From Galerina marginata (taxonomy: Eukaryota > Basidiomycota > Agaricomycetes > Agaricales > Galerinaceae), in NCBI GenBank assembly GCA_023014335.1, contig JAECYW010000010.1, positions 992,001-1,056,000 of the forward strand: DNA of 64,000 nucleotides, written 5' to 3'. A model generated the notes under the pieces. It made no database searches and was not told the DNA's origin. It worked only from the letters and a program-made list of their open reading frames with translations. Each line of letters begins with the position of its first letter. Within the stretch, counting starts at the first letter, position 1. Both the position numbers and the translations under genes were made by a program. This document shows, piece after piece, positions 35,601-47,920 of the stretch.

Positions 35601-37886
35601 CGATATCTCTGGTCAGAAGATCAATTCTTGACACAGATTGAGCAGAGTTTTGCTCAGCTGGACCCTGTGAGTGTTGTTAGTTCCATGTTTCCTCCGTTTT
35701 CTGATAGCTCCTGTTTCCCAGTTCAACCAGTTCAACAGCGCTCCTGGTTCTGATCCTATATTCTCTAAGAAGAGGGTAGCTGAAACCTTAACATATGGAT
35801 ATCTGGAAATGCTTGGCATCCTTAGCAAAACCAAGGATGGGATCGAGTGAGTTTACCATCTTAAGATTAACCGTTGCTGACGGGCGAGGATCTAGGCTGC
35901 TGGAGAAGTTTCATGTTTTCACGGCCTTCTATCACCTAAGCGAACTTCGAAGTAGAGAAGATCTGATTAAGGGCATCATGGAGAATTTGGATTACAGCAT
36001 GTCCGTTTCTCATTCGTTATCGTCACTCTATATTCATGTCGTAATTTTCAGTGACGGTCACCCTCGAATAGTGTTGTCGAAAGCGCTAACATCAAGTTAC
36101 AAGGTAAGTCGCACCGTATTCGTCAATAGAAATGCACTATATTTTAATATATCATGTAGCATATCCGCTTGTATGCCACACGACATCTGGGTGCCCTGAT
36201 TCGTGGATCCCCAGTTGCAAATGGCTGGACTCTGCGTTTGCTTTTAACACAATTGTATGACCCGTCACATGAAGTTTGCGAACTTGCTGTGGAATTCCTG
36301 GACGAGGCATGCGATTCTAAGGAGATCCTACAATTGGTGGTCGAAATGCAGCCGACGATGGATCATTTAGGCGAAATTGGTCAAAGGTTATCGCTAAAGT
36401 ACGCCTGGCACCGGACTCTCCGAAATACTGCTCGCTCACTAACTGTAGGTTCATGTCAACACCTATGGGTTTCCGATACCTGTATGACGCAGGTTACATC
36501 GACCGAGAGATGGAATCATGGTTTCATGTAAGCCTGTCCTTATAAGTCACGGCCATCACTGACTTCTCAATAGGAACGTAATATTGACTATGTTGTCGGT
36601 GTAGAGGTCTTCCTTTCCAAGGTTTTCAATTTCTCGAATGTCGGCGATGACGATGACGACCTTCTGTGAATTGATTTTGTCGTGTCACATTGTGTCTTCT
36701 TACTGAAACCCGTTTTAGTGAATTTGACGGAACTGTGCCGGGTCACTTCTATGGCGAAATGACCAAAACGGAACTTGGTTGTCAGGTCTTGCAAGAAAAG
36801 GGTCACTTTGCGGAGTTCTCCCAATTCATCCGGCAGCACAGTCTTGAGAATGAGGATACTGACCTGATTCTTAAATTAAAGAGTATTCTTTGGGCCGTGG
36901 TGCGTTCAAAAAAATTTCAGCCCACACCTGTGTTGACTTTTTGTTAGGGTAATATTGGCGCCACTGAAGGCGGTCTTCACTTCTGCGAGGAAGAGGAGAT
37001 CATCCCAGCAATTTTGGAAATAGCTGAGAATTCGCCAATCCCGTCCTGTTCGAGGGTATGCTTAACCATAAATAATTCCCTATTCTCCCTAATGTTTCTA
37101 CGTAGGACATGTTTTTTCGTATTGGGGCTTATCTCGTCAACATCGCAAGGAGCTGAGATTCCTTGACGACTACCACTGGGAGGCGACACTGTCGCCCCTC
37201 GGACTACCCACAGGGTTATGCATACCAGCTGATATCGATAGGTTCATTTCCGTAAGTTACTTTTACCCTAGAAGGGTGCTTCCGTTGATAAAATGTTACC
37301 AGCTATCAACCTGGACGGCAGTTACACCAAGCAAACCAGAGAGTCGTCTGTTACTTCCAACCGCTGAACATGAGATTGAGGCCATCACAGCTATCCAGAA
37401 TTTGGCGAACACCGTAATAGCAAACGCAGCCTCACGGTCCTTGGCGAGGTATGCCTTCCACGCTCTTTGAAACGCCTGTATTTAACCTCCTGCAGGATCA
37501 AAGCTCGTCCAGACACACGTGGCATCTTTTCCTCTCCCGAAATGTTCTACAGAGCATTGCACATCATGTCAACTCAAAGATACCGTCTCCCCGTTCGTCG
37601 GTATATTGTTGAACTTTTCCACCAAGAAATGAATCAAGACTTGGTTATTGCACTCAATGACGCGGCCACACGGTTGAAACCATCTCCGTCGTACAAACCC
37701 CCACGAACGGACACTATTCGAATGAGCGTGTTCGGTCGATTAGGCAAATCAAGAAGGCCGTCCGAGAGTGACGAATCAGATGAAGATGATGGACTAAGCA
37801 CACCACCTGAGCAAGCAAAACCTGTGGTCGAGCAACCTACCATTAACCTACAACCTTTGAAGAAGATTGTGGGATTTGCTGTTTAA
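32629..37886 (+). CDS. RICTOR/Ste20/Avo3-like subunit of TOR complex 2
   Basis: Scaffold subunit defining TORC2, which controls AGC kinases, actin and membrane stress responses. ATG at 32629 starts a Ser/Thr-rich segment. A helical HR1-like region follows (ENRIKEGAENLLHMAL; VETELEMAKNKIAVITKRIVDM), then a basic AT-hook-like linker (TPRGRPKP). The RICTOR N-terminal repeats come next: KIEAMAKLIELLRRNLRVRYELNFNEVLHAVLPCF, DWYILKSLLRDNKH and EKEQVIKLIRTIVEVGA. Then RTWSGLMFFCMNDMLAIRSLINTL, MFFDLLNIKTPAWYQTFIDGRR, RANSVEDAVRRGQRQVEQ and QMDDKTFQ follow. In the C-terminal half I see PMGFRYLYDAGYIDREMESW, LLEFDGTVPGHFYGEMTKTELG and LWAVGNIGATEGG. The charged tail ends KKIVGFAV at 37886. About twenty small introns are all in phase where checked, so this gene reads intact. 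Length and order match fungal RICTOR homologues. Confidence 0.92.
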
Positions 37887-38392
37887 ATTCATTCTATTCC
37901 TACTACGCATATCCTGGTTCAGATGCTGCATCTACACGTATCATGGGCTATAATTATTTATTTATTCACATATTGGACTTGTATGTAGTATATTGATGTA
38001 TATCATAGTCTATCGTCACGCCACTGGAGTCTGTGGTAACCACAATCCGGGGTGTCTTCATCACCGAGACTGCCAACCCAAGGCATGGCATTCCAATGGA
38101 TCAGAAAATGAACGGTTCAGTAGGCTGCTTGGAATGGAGTTCCAGATTCTAGTTCCGAGGCCACAATGGGGAAAAGAAAGAAATATTCATAAATTAATTT
38201 TGCCTTCGGCTTTGAGCAGGTCATTGCAGAGCTCAGTGACTCTGATTCTCAATGTGCGGAGTTCTATTTCGTGGATCGATGAGCCCTCGGAGTTAACCGT
38301 GAACTGTAAAAATAAGGTTCAAGCCACAGATCAGTCCACAGCAGCCTTACACTATCGGTGGAAAGTGAGCTCGACAACTTCAAGACTTCAAG
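37887..38392. other. Intergenic upstream of RPL17
   Basis: About 500 bases between RICTOR and RPL17, both on the plus strand, holding the RPL17 promoter. No gene, TATA box or repeat was recognised. Confidence 0.5.
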
Positions 38393-39254
38393 ATGGGTGA
38401 GTGCCGACCGTCGTCGTCGCATCTAACGATCTGCTGAACCTATGCTTCTGTAGTTCGTTACTCCAACGCCGCTCTCGCAACCAACCCCGAAAAAAGTGAG
38501 ATTCGTCTCTTCAGAGCGTTCAGGATTAGTGTATTGACCGCGACACTTTCATAGCCGCCCGTGCCAGAGGCGAGTACCTCCGCACCCACTTCAAGAACAT
38601 GCGCGAAGTTGCCGCCGCTCTGTCGGGTACGCCTAACGTTCTGGATATTTGTTCCGATACTGGAATTGAACTTTGTTCCCCCTGCAGGAATGAAGCTGAC
38701 AAAGGCTTATGCGTACCTTGGCGACGTTAAAGATCACAAGCGGGTGATTCCTTTCCGAAGATTCTCTGGTGGTGTTGGACGGGCAAGCCAGGCTAAGGAG
38801 TTCAAGGCCACCCAAGGTGCGTAGCTATAGTCGAATTTATGTGAAATTACCCTCTACCTCAGCTTCTTCACGTTAGGTCGTTGGCCTGAGAAGTCTGTGA
38901 AATTCATCACCCGTCTGTTGAAGAATGCCGAGTCAAATGCTGATGCGAAGAACATTGACTGTTGAGGACCTGACCATCAAAAACATTGTCGTCGAACAAG
39001 CACCTGTAAGTCCTTGGATGACTCAAAGTAAATTTTAGAGGCTCATCTATTCACTCAAGAAAACTCGCCGCCGCACATACCGTGCCCACGGTCGTATTAA
39101 CCCTTACCAGGGCCACCCTTGCCACGTCGAGATCATCCTCAGCGCCAGCGATACTGAGGTCGAGAAGGCCACCGACGAACCCGCATCTCTCTCCCTCACC
39201 GGCCTTAACCGACGACAAGTTGCAAGGAGACGGATTGAGGCGGCTCGTGCTTAG
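38393..39254 (+). CDS. RPL17: 60S ribosomal protein L17 (uL22)
   Basis: Cytosolic large-subunit protein lining the exit tunnel. The first exon is only ATGG (38393), spliced to give [15 protein letters not shown]. Then come [63 protein letters not shown] and [28 protein letters not shown]. The last part is [40 protein letters not shown] and a tail ending [14 protein letters not shown] at 39254. Five small introns, including one immediately after the start codon, are usual for fungal ribosomal protein genes. After KNID an extra T at 38960 (GAC-T-GTT) throws the frame; without it VEDLTIKN continues. For an essential ribosomal protein, an assembly error is by far the simplest explanation. Confidence 0.95.
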
Positions 39255-39901
39255 GTTTATTATGCGATTGCGATTGGTACCATTACACAGCACATCCGGC
39301 GAGGCTTATGCAACCTTGTTCTATACAAGACCACTATGATTCCTCGTATGCTATGCCAGCCATGGTGAACACGTTTAATGAAGTTAAAAAACTATGCCAT
39401 ATTTATGTTTTACATTCGTGATAACAAGGTATGGGAAGCAACATGAATCAAACTAATAACCAATGCAGGATGGTTATATGTACATGCTCGTAAACGCGTT
39501 TGGCGCAATGCAGTTGAATAAGTCCAAAGAACATGAAAAAGTCGTTAAAGTCATCAGTCTGGGCTGAAACGTTGTATAGGCATAAGATTATGAAAGTGGA
39601 AAATACGTCTCGTCATAAATGGGTCGATTTTCATGATGTCGTGAATGGGTAGTTGGGAGAGAAGACGTTGGCCCTTATCCAACACCTAGGTAGAAAGTTT
39701 GAGAAAACGACATGATCTTGCTCTACACACGCGTTTAAGCGCCGCAGAGGTCAGCCAAGGCGCTTAGCTTCCTTTAGGGACCATTTACCCCATCTCGATT
39801 CAGTACCTATATACTCCCAGGCGTTATTGAGGTGATTCAGATCGTCGTTTCGAGGCTCGCTTTGGACGCTGTTGGCCAGTATTCAGTTAAAAGTCTACAA
39901 G
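39255..39901. other. Intergenic, convergent RPL17 / RasGEF
   Basis: About 650 AT-rich bases between convergent genes. No coding signal, tRNA-like structure or repeat could be supported. Confidence 0.5.
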
Positions 39902-42438
39902 TCAAGCCAACAAGGAAACAACAAACCTCCGACTGCGAAGATCTTCTTCCAACTTATTTCCTCTTTCTGGCCTGTCGTAGGTGTATTCCAGCAGTTGAAT
40001 TCTCAGCCATTCTGCGAACGATGCGTCACCCCTGAAAGGATATGGGATGTGAGAGCTCTCCAAAACTACATTTGAACTTTCAGTACATGAAGACTGAGTG
40101 GATAGAACTCCGACAGACCTTTGATAGTACTTCGCATGACGCGAAATTTATTGAGATGGATGAGTTCTGTTGAATCACCCGAACGGTTATCCAAGGGTCT
40201 CTTCCTCTGGGATTCGTCCTTGATCAAAGACGGCAACATGCCCGCCGATAGGATGTCACGACTATGGACAACTAAAAAATGAAAAGGAAGGTCAGTGACT
40301 TCAATATACCGAGGGACAAAAGAAGGCACGAACTGGTCAGAGGGAGGGTAGGTGAAGCTAATGACTCGTTGAGCTCTTTCCTATATTGGCTGTAGTTCCC
40401 TTTCCCTTCGAAAAAGCGTTCGAGATTGAAATATTCGGTTTTACTGGTGAGAGGGACGATCTTTGCATGAAAAGGAGGGTTAATGGCGGCCTTTCCTGAG
40501 GTTGGAAAGTCCAAACTCACCAAGATCGTCTCTTTCATCCTTCTGACTGAAGAATGGGCTACTCCGTTTTGAATAGAGCACGCGGCGATGAAGTTGCGAT
40601 GATGGACGCAGAGCTACCAAAATAGATAGGAGTTGGAAAACAGAAGGCAAGTAAACCAAAGAAAAATGACACACCGAAGCAACTTTTAACCAAAACACGA
40701 TCATCTGTGCCCGGTCTGCGCTTTTCCCTGGCCGAATGATGCTGCTGGACACCCACAACGCCAGAGCGTTTACGAAGGTGACGATGTCGGCGAGAGCTCT
40801 TGCGCCGTGTACAGCTTGCGATTGGTCGGGGTTGCCAGCGACTTGCCAGAGTGCAATGGCGTCGTTCGGGTCTATCAGCTGGAACTTGGACGAGACCAGG
40901 AGAGTGAGTTGACGCACGAACTCCTCCCGTCCACTTGTACAGTCGAATTTTTGTAATTGTTCAGCCACGGAAAGGAGGTACGTCGAAGGAAGAGCGAAAC
41001 CGGTTGATGGGATATATGGCAACGTACTCTGAGGCGGAGTGGTGGTGAGGATTTTGCGAGAGCTTTGCGGAGGCATTGCTGAATTTCGTTCTTTTTCTTG
41101 ACTTTGATGGCATGATAGAGAGACGGTAAAAGTGGGATAGGAGCATGGATATGCTTCTTGACAAAAGCTTTCATGTGATTCAGGACATCGTTGTCTACTG
41201 GCTTCCAGTAGTGGTTAAGCCAATCCAACATAGCCCTGGGGGCTCGAATACGCGTAATGAGGAGGTTGTTATCCCATACGCGTCGTTCCTCTTCCGAAAG
41301 GTTATCAGGACGCCGGTCTTCAAATCTGTCGACAAGAGCAAAGAAAAATTCAAAAGACGTTGCGAAATGCCGGAAGTAAGTGAAGATGATGTCTTTCAAC
41401 TCAGGGTCCTGAACGCAGTGCTTCGAAGTTAAGAAAAAAATCAGAGCTGGAAAGCTCGCACTCTTGATCTGACCGGCGTTGTCCAGAGTATAGTTAACAG
41501 AAATGCTCGTAAGGGCCCGCACCTCTATATCTCGTTCAGGATGTTGTGGGTCATTAGGAAAATATAGAGCTGAATGGCGAAAAGAATGACAACCTATGTG
41601 TCTAGGTGGTTGAGGCAGAGGTTTTGTGTGTGAGTCAAGTTGTAAATGAGTGTGCGATGGTGTGGCCAACGGAGTAGAAAGCGGGCCTGAAGTGGAAGGT
41701 CGCCTTTGTAGGTGTGAGTGCGGTAAAGTTGTGTTCGAGGTGGAAGGATTTGAGTGGAGAGTAAGTTTTCCAGGTCTGGACCTTTTTAACTTTCTGGGGG
41801 GTTGAGTCGCTCGTCCTGTAGAGCTTGACGTTCCAATGGGGTCCAAAATGCTGGAGTTGGCAACAGGCAGACTGAACTTCGTCACGTCGACGATTATGTG
41901 CGCAAAATCCGAGAGCAGAATATAGACTTCCTCTGCATGTTTAAAGGCGTTGCGCATGATCTCTATTGGGGAGACATAGCGAGGTGGAGATTCAAGGCTA
42001 TCCAGTGACACGACAAAGTTGCACACTACAATCCAGAGCATTTCCACTATCAAAACCAACTCATTATGAGGAGTCGTGTTCAAGAAACGGAGTCCTACCC
42101 ATCTGGTCCAGAATCGCTTCGGAAGCATTCACATAACCGGGAGCAACAGAAAGGAATTGGGAGACATTCTTGGTGGTGAGAGCCTGGTAAAGAAGGTTAT
42201 ATGGCCCAAGCACAGAAGGGAAGATGTTCGTCGGCCTGGACTTGTGAAATGCGAAGACTTCATTCACCGACGATGGAGAAGGTTGAAGATCAGTGAATCG
42301 TTGGTACAGTGCAGGTGAAGGGAAAGCGGGGAGCGATGGTGGTTCACGTCGGGAGTTATGTCCGGGTTCGAGATGCAAATGTTGAGGAATTCGCACAACC
42401 TTTCTTCCGTCTGACCGTCTGAGGGAGGGTTCGGGCAT
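39902..42438 (-). CDS. Ras guanine nucleotide exchange factor (CDC25-type RasGEF)
   Basis: Catalyses GDP release from Ras-type GTPases. ATG at 42438 gives MPEPSLRRSDGRKVVRIPQH and a proline-rich region. After an intron, a Ser/Thr/Pro-rich linker leads to an N-terminal RasGEF (REM-like) part: RALTSISVNYTLDNAG, FRHFATSFEFFFALVDRFEDR, then RVWDNNLLITRIRAPRAML and WLNHYWKPVDNDVL. The catalytic domain has EEFVRQLTLLVSSKFQLIDPNDAIALW, VHGARALADIVTFVNALALWVSSSI, then HHRNFIAACSIQNG and GNYSQYRKELNE. It continues FVPSFVPRYIEVTDLPF, NRSGDSTELIHLNKFRVMRSTI, and a last exon with GDASFAEWLRIQLLEYTYDRPE ending at 39902. Two frame changes without a fitting intron occur near 41030-41090 and 40370, so the exact protein is unresolved. 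The target could be Ras1 or Rsr1; the sequence does not tell. Confidence 0.85.
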
Positions 42439-42482
42439 CGTGATAACAAGGCGCACCCATGTTCGCTACCATGAGCGGTTTC

Positions 42483-42490
42483 ATTTATAG
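42483..42490 (-). promoter_or_regulatory. TATA box of the RasGEF gene
   Basis: The minus strand reads CTATAAAT about 45 bases upstream of the ATG at 42438, which would leave a very short 5' leader. The element is conserved as CTATAAAA in the duplicated block near 49380. Confidence 0.5.
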
Positions 42491-42508
42491 CGTCGGGATC
42501 CCGACGCT
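42489..42508. repeat. Perfect 20-base palindrome in the RasGEF promoter
   Basis: AGCGTCGGGATCCCGACGCT is self-complementary over its full length. It abuts the TATA box, where a dimeric regulator could bind, or where RNA could fold if transcription starts further upstream. Confidence 0.7.
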
Positions 42509-42528
42509 TTGCTCGATGGACGCCCCTG

Positions 42529-42591
42529 GGTCAAAGTGGCTCGCCACTTGGCTAACGCTGAAGCGCTACTCGTAAGCGCCAAGCTTTGACC
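42529..42591. repeat. Nested inverted repeats upstream of the RasGEF TATA box
   Basis: Outer arms GGTCAAAG (42529-42536) and CTTTGACC (42584-42591) enclose a tight hairpin AAGTGGC-TC-GCCACTT (42534-42549). A further match TGGC/GCCA extends the outer stem after a two-base offset. Confidence 0.6.
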
Positions 42592-43372
42592 GGCACACTG
42601 GCAATGCAGTGGCTACCAGCAGGAATTCGATCAGGAAAAGACAAAGCGTCAAACTCGCTGGCATGGTAGTTGAAGGGCGATAAATAACAGAGAACGCTGC
42701 GAATGTGGTTCCAGGACCAGCAAAATGTACGTATAATGCATGTCCTCAAACGCCCATGGAAGTCGGATAGGGCGGAGTTTGTCCAGGAGTCTGAAGGTGA
42801 CTTTCCTCTAATAGCACCCAGCCAACACCCAGCATACTTATCTTAGACCGGCGACGGGAGCGGCTCCCTCTAAGGTGACGCCAAAGGCCAGAGATGCAGT
42901 AGTTCTGCAGGGAGGATATAAAGTACGAAAATGATTTTACCACTGCATTGAGAAGTGACTGACAAAGTATTTGGCATTCTGACGGGAAAGTGCGGGAAAA
43001 TTATAGTTCCCTAGCCTGCGTGCGAAGAATTTGAGCGCTGAACGAGGAGAGATGCGCTAAGCCTTTAAGAGTTCGTCAATGCTTTGGAGCGGCGATTTTA
43101 TGGGATTATCAAAGGTGTAAAAGACCGATGCGTTTGGGAAAGGGCAGGACGAAAAAAAGTGTAACGAGTGTGTGATTGTGCATTTTTGAGCGCCTGCCTT
43201 TCAGCAATCAAGTGTATGAGGAAATTGGTTTGTACAGTAACTGGGAATCTTCGCGAAAATTGTAGCTATTCACAGAAACTAGTCGAGTAACTTTTCATGA
43301 GGTGTTTCCAAGGAAGCATCTTTACATTTCGAGCACAAACAATGACGTACAGGTACACAAAAAACTAATGAA

Positions 43373-46300
43373 TCAGAACCCACTCGCCGTCACCCTCAGC
43401 TGCTCTAGCTTCTTCAGAACTTCACCAACGGTTCTATCCAGCTCGCCTGCGATAGCCTGCTGCTTCGATCCAGGCAGTCGAGCATATGTTTCACACAAAT
43501 CACCATCCACGATCGCTTTCACGGGCACATAATAACCTCTCCAACTCAACTGGTCGCGTCCAACCAGGCTGCTTTGCTCCGTCCGCATATGTTGCTCTAG
43601 CGTCGAAATAAAGTCCACGTCCTCCTTCGACACGAATGGTACGAGAATGCCGATTGTCCCGTGTAACCCAGTGTATAGGAGAACCTCGCGGCCGCCAGCA
43701 ACGAGGGACACTTTGTGAATAGAGGTGATAAGGTCGCCAACGTGAAAATGAGCAAGCAATTTGGTCTTGTGTGGTGCGCCCATGAGCATGCCTTTTTCGT
43801 GCAGGATACCTGCACCTGTCGGATCGTCATCTACCTGATCGGACACTTTCGGATCCAGTCGGTTGACGAAGACGTTTCCGAAGCGGTCTCCTGCAACTAT
43901 GGTGTTGTAGTCGACCATTGCCATAGCCGATATCCATCGTGGTTGCGAGTCGTCGGCAAAGGTCAAGAGTCGGTTTTCAGGAGCCTTGTAAACAGCAAAT
44001 TGAACAGATTCTTGCATATCTCCGACGATGATACGGGAGCCTTGTGTGGAAAGAGAGACGATGGCCGTGGTAAAAGTCTAAGACCGATTTGAAATAAGTA
44101 ACCAAAACGACAGTAGAGGTGAGATTCATACCTTGTTTTCAACCTTTCGTAGGAGTTTTTTCTTCCCGATATCATAAATTCTCAATGCCTTCCCAACACC
44201 AGCAACCAGTCGGCCTTGGAACCCCAATAAAGCCAGAGGAACATCGTCAACTTCAGTCTAAGAGACGACGTCAATTATACATTCTCATTGAAAGTGGTTC
44301 AAAAACGCAAACCTTATGCTGGAATTCTAACCCTGCTCCATCATCAACAAACTTTATAGGTCCTCAGATATCCACTTGAACACGACCTTGGAGATATATG
44401 GGTATCAGCCGCCGTCCCAACAACCAAATGCAACTCGCCACCCCGAGCTGCAAATGGCACAATTGCCAGCGAGAAGGCCGCTTCATTTTCTTCCAGCTGG
44501 ATGATGCTGAGCGTCTTGGATTCAACTGGGTCAATAATTCGGATGCAAGAGCCCCACGTTCCAGCAGGTGCCTTTGGCCGACCAAATGTCTCAGGGGGGC
44601 AGGTTGACCACTTCTTCGTCGATCCTCTTGCCCTGCTGGCGCTGGAAATCAGTTGAAGATTAGAAACAATCTCAAGCAATAAAATAAGGTAGGAGATGAT
44701 GTACCAGCTCTTTTAACTTTCTGGCAGTAGCTTCCTCGCCTAGAACTCGATGATCACCTTCGATCATGTAAAAGTAATTGTTGCCTGGATGCGTAATAAA
44801 CTTGCGGGGTGTATAGGAGAGCGGTAACGAGTCCTGCTTCAGCTTCATGCCCAGTTTTGGTACTTGGAATATGCCTAGTTCGAGAAAGTGTCAGTCCTGG
44901 GCACAAAAAGTATGATAACAGGTAAAACATACCGAAGAACACTGCCAGCGATGCCAATAAGTCCTTCAGGGCTTAATTCAGCTGAGAAGCTCCAGGCATA
45001 GTCAAGGTTGTCAGTAGATGAGAGGCGTAAAGTGCATCAGGTTTTGGTGTGTGTAGTTCAGCCATGATCGTGATGAAAGAGCAAGTATCGCTGGGTTTTT
45101 GTGGATCTGGACACGGACGAGCTTAACCGGGCGTGTACCCAAGAACCTGTCAATAATTCCAAGATGTAAGTTTACTGAGTCATGACAACGCGGGACGTAA
45201 GTGGCCATACCGGGTCCTTGTATCAGTGAGCTGGCCGTTGATAGGGGTCAAGGACCGTTCGCAAGAGAACACCGTTTTGAAGACCAATATTGACAAACAT
45301 GGTCGGCTGCGCCTTGTTGATACTGGCGTCAAGCATATCCGCGATGCAGATAGAGGAAGGAGGTGCAGTCAGCGCCTGCAAACTGATTGTATCAAGTGTT
45401 GTCTCCGGGTCCAGGGAGATAATCCGGACAGTCTGATCTTCACATCCAACAGCCTAACATTTTGGACAACTTTAGTAATGACAAAATGTGATGCGGCTGG
45501 AGAGCACATACCAAGTATGGTGTCCTTTGCCGACCTTCTGGAACCTCAGCAATACTCAGTGCAAGAACAGTGCTTCCCATGGCCTTCCTATCTTGATATT
45601 CATTCAACTGACCAGTCCAGATCCAACTCAAAGTATACGAGCTCCGCCGAACTCAGCGCAACCACCACCTGCCGCTTGTTTGTCGTGGCACTGACAATTG
45701 TCTTGCCCGGAGGGACCCTCCATTCATTGACGCGCCTGTCTGCGAGAACGTGTCGAATTCCTTGTGGATGTACTTGCAGGAGGGCATCAGCACCAATCTG
45801 TTGCACCGCAAGTGTTGGGGCAGCTGAAAGGAATCCGGTGTCTTGTACTTCTTCGATAGGTTTCAGCCAATCGAAAGTACAAGGGTGCCATTGACAAATG
45901 AGAGGATGATGTATGAGTCAAATGGATCTACAAAGAAAAAGCAGTATAAGTAGCAGTAGATGTTTGCATAAGTGTCAAGCCAAAACATACCATCTTCTGT
46001 CTTCTTCGTTGTCCAAACCGCGTTAGGAATACCGGGGAGATCGGAGCTCACGGATTCCTCCACTTCCAAACCATGTCGCAACGTCCTTAACGTGCTTCGT
46101 GCCCCGCGGCCACAGGCATGTGAAGATCTGAGGTGTATCGGAATTCGGCAGCAGGGTTGAGGACTTTGGCATCAATGATAGGATCCAGCGACTCCATCTC
46201 GTCTGCGACAACCAAGTTCTCCAAAGGGCGGGGCCGGAAGAAGGCTTGAGGCAATGGGCTACTTGGATCAGACATACCAAACGAAGGGTAAGAAGTGGAA

Positions 46301-47661
46301 CTCCATTCGGGCTCGTTGTCGTCGTCGCCCAATTTTTGAAATTGATAAAGGTAACTGGAAAGGAGACATTGTTAATTAGATTTCTTTCAAATCAGATCAA
46401 GGAATAAACGCACTGGTTTCCAAATTCACTCGCAACAAAAAGGAAACCGGACTTGAGAATACACAAACTTGAGGCCACAGGGACGGTGTCAAAATACTTG
46501 ATTTTCAAAGACTTTACTTCCTCTTCTTCATGTTCGATAGTAACTTTGTACAAGTCGCCATCTTCAGCTTTGTAGCAGGAAGAAGAAAGCTCCCTGAAAT
46601 ACCTTAGTTAGCTATGACCAAAAGATTATCTATGAGTTACGCACCTTCATTTTGTGCATAACAGCCGCAACGATGATAAGTCCTCTGTTGGGATCTTCTA
46701 GCGGATTTTTTCGGCGTGGGATGGGAACGCGATGTTGTGGGACATCAGAATGTCGGTATATAATATGGTCCTCGCAACAGACCAGGACACCAGAAGGGCC
46801 GTCGAACCGATCCGATGAAGCGAGCTGACCTCCAGGCACTTGGACAAGCAAATTGGCGCGAGGGTCTGTTGGCTCGCTCCACTTTCGAACGACATGATTC
46901 AGCCCGAGATCCAGCTCATAGTAGGTCAACATCTGGGGATAGCTGATAAGCTGTCGAGTCGTCTAACAACATGGATTGTGACTCACTTTTTCCTGCGTTG
47001 TTGAATGCCTCTCCTGTAGAGTCTTGGTCTGACTCGGTATAATCTACCTCCAACGCAGCAAACATGGGGTTCTCGAAACCGACATCGAGGCCAACGATAT
47101 GATGGATGATAGCGCCATTTTTATGTGCTTCCAGAGGTGAAGATATAGTGAGGTTGGCGGCTGCGTCACGGTTAAGAATATAAACAAGTTTCGCCTTTTC
47201 CATAGCAGCGACCATGACACTTCGTCCCTTGGGGTCAGGTAGCGAGGTATTGTCCAGGAACGATACGTCGAGCACCCGATTTGCCATATGTTTCCTGGTG
47301 CAACTTGATAAAGCTACTCGTTTTCGGGTCATAATCCAGAATAATAATGCGACCAGAGTCTGATCCTACTATTGCGTAGTCTAAGAGATGTTTGAATGAG
47401 TGCAAGCAAAAAACGAGATACGTACAATGGCTCACCCTTGGTCCCACCAGTTAGACGAAAAGCGGCTAGAGAACGAATGGAGCCAAAAACGTCCGTAGCA
47501 ATGACTGTCGCGACTTTCCCCGTCTGTGCATCTGGGCGAAGGAGCTCTAGACGTGTTCCATGCGAAACGATAATTTCTTGCTGCCTTGCGCCAGAGAAAT
47601 TACCGACAATAGCTTGGGATATCGCGGTTGGTGGTTGCAACGTTAAGTTGTACAAATGCAT
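43373..47661 (-). CDS. RSE1: Splicing factor 3B subunit 3 (Rse1/SF3B3)
   Basis: A large WD40-type three-propeller scaffold of the SF3b complex in U2 snRNP. ATG at 47661 gives [22 protein letters not shown], then [21 protein letters not shown] and [19 protein letters not shown]. Further blocks are [68 protein letters not shown] and [24 protein letters not shown]. Then come [48 protein letters not shown] and [22 protein letters not shown]. After [14 protein letters not shown] and [15 protein letters not shown] the protein ends [16 protein letters not shown] at 43373. Two extra bases break the frame, one in the CCC run at 46154-46156 and one at 46118; removing both gives [26 protein letters not shown] sequence. 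Start codons of this gene and URA5 are 260 bases apart. Confidence 0.93.
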
Positions 47662-47920
47662 CGTCAAAATTGTCACAGATCAATAAAGATTGCAACAGAG
47701 ACCAGCGTCAAAATAAGGAGTAGAGCACCAGGAAATGGGCTCTGTGGGGAGTTTTGATTTTCTTGGAAGTCGACTTGGGTGAACGCGAATGCCAAAGTTC
47801 AAAACGTAGTTGTTGTGCTTTGTTGAAAATACAAGCTTATCTCTCCGGCCCGCGAAAACCCTTCTTAAATCTGCGCATCCAATGCGCATCCCGGGTCCTC
47901 ATTAAACCTCTTATCCAGAG
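47662..47920. promoter_or_regulatory. Divergent promoter region SF3B3 / URA5
   Basis: 259 bases between two divergent start codons must serve both genes. Near the URA5 side is a direct repeat of TGCGCATCC (47872-47889, slightly imperfect). No TATA box was recognised. Confidence 0.5.

Larger units (their letters stand above)
42440..42700 (-). repeat. RasGEF promoter block, diverged second copy at 49340-49595
   Basis: Read on the minus strand, this block and 49340-49595 share, in the same order, GACGC.TTGTCTTTTCC, GAATTCC, TAGCGCT, CCAAG, CCACTT, GCTATAAA and CCGCTCAT. Spacing is similar apart from a few indels. Here the block ends at the RasGEF start codon and so contains its promoter. Confidence 0.6.
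42439..43372. other. Intergenic upstream of RasGEF, downstream of SF3B3
   Basis: About 930 bases. The part nearest RasGEF (42440-42700) holds a TATA box, nested palindromes and a block duplicated elsewhere in the window, all listed separately. The rest, up to the SF3B3 stop at 43373, shows no coding signal. Confidence 0.5.
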
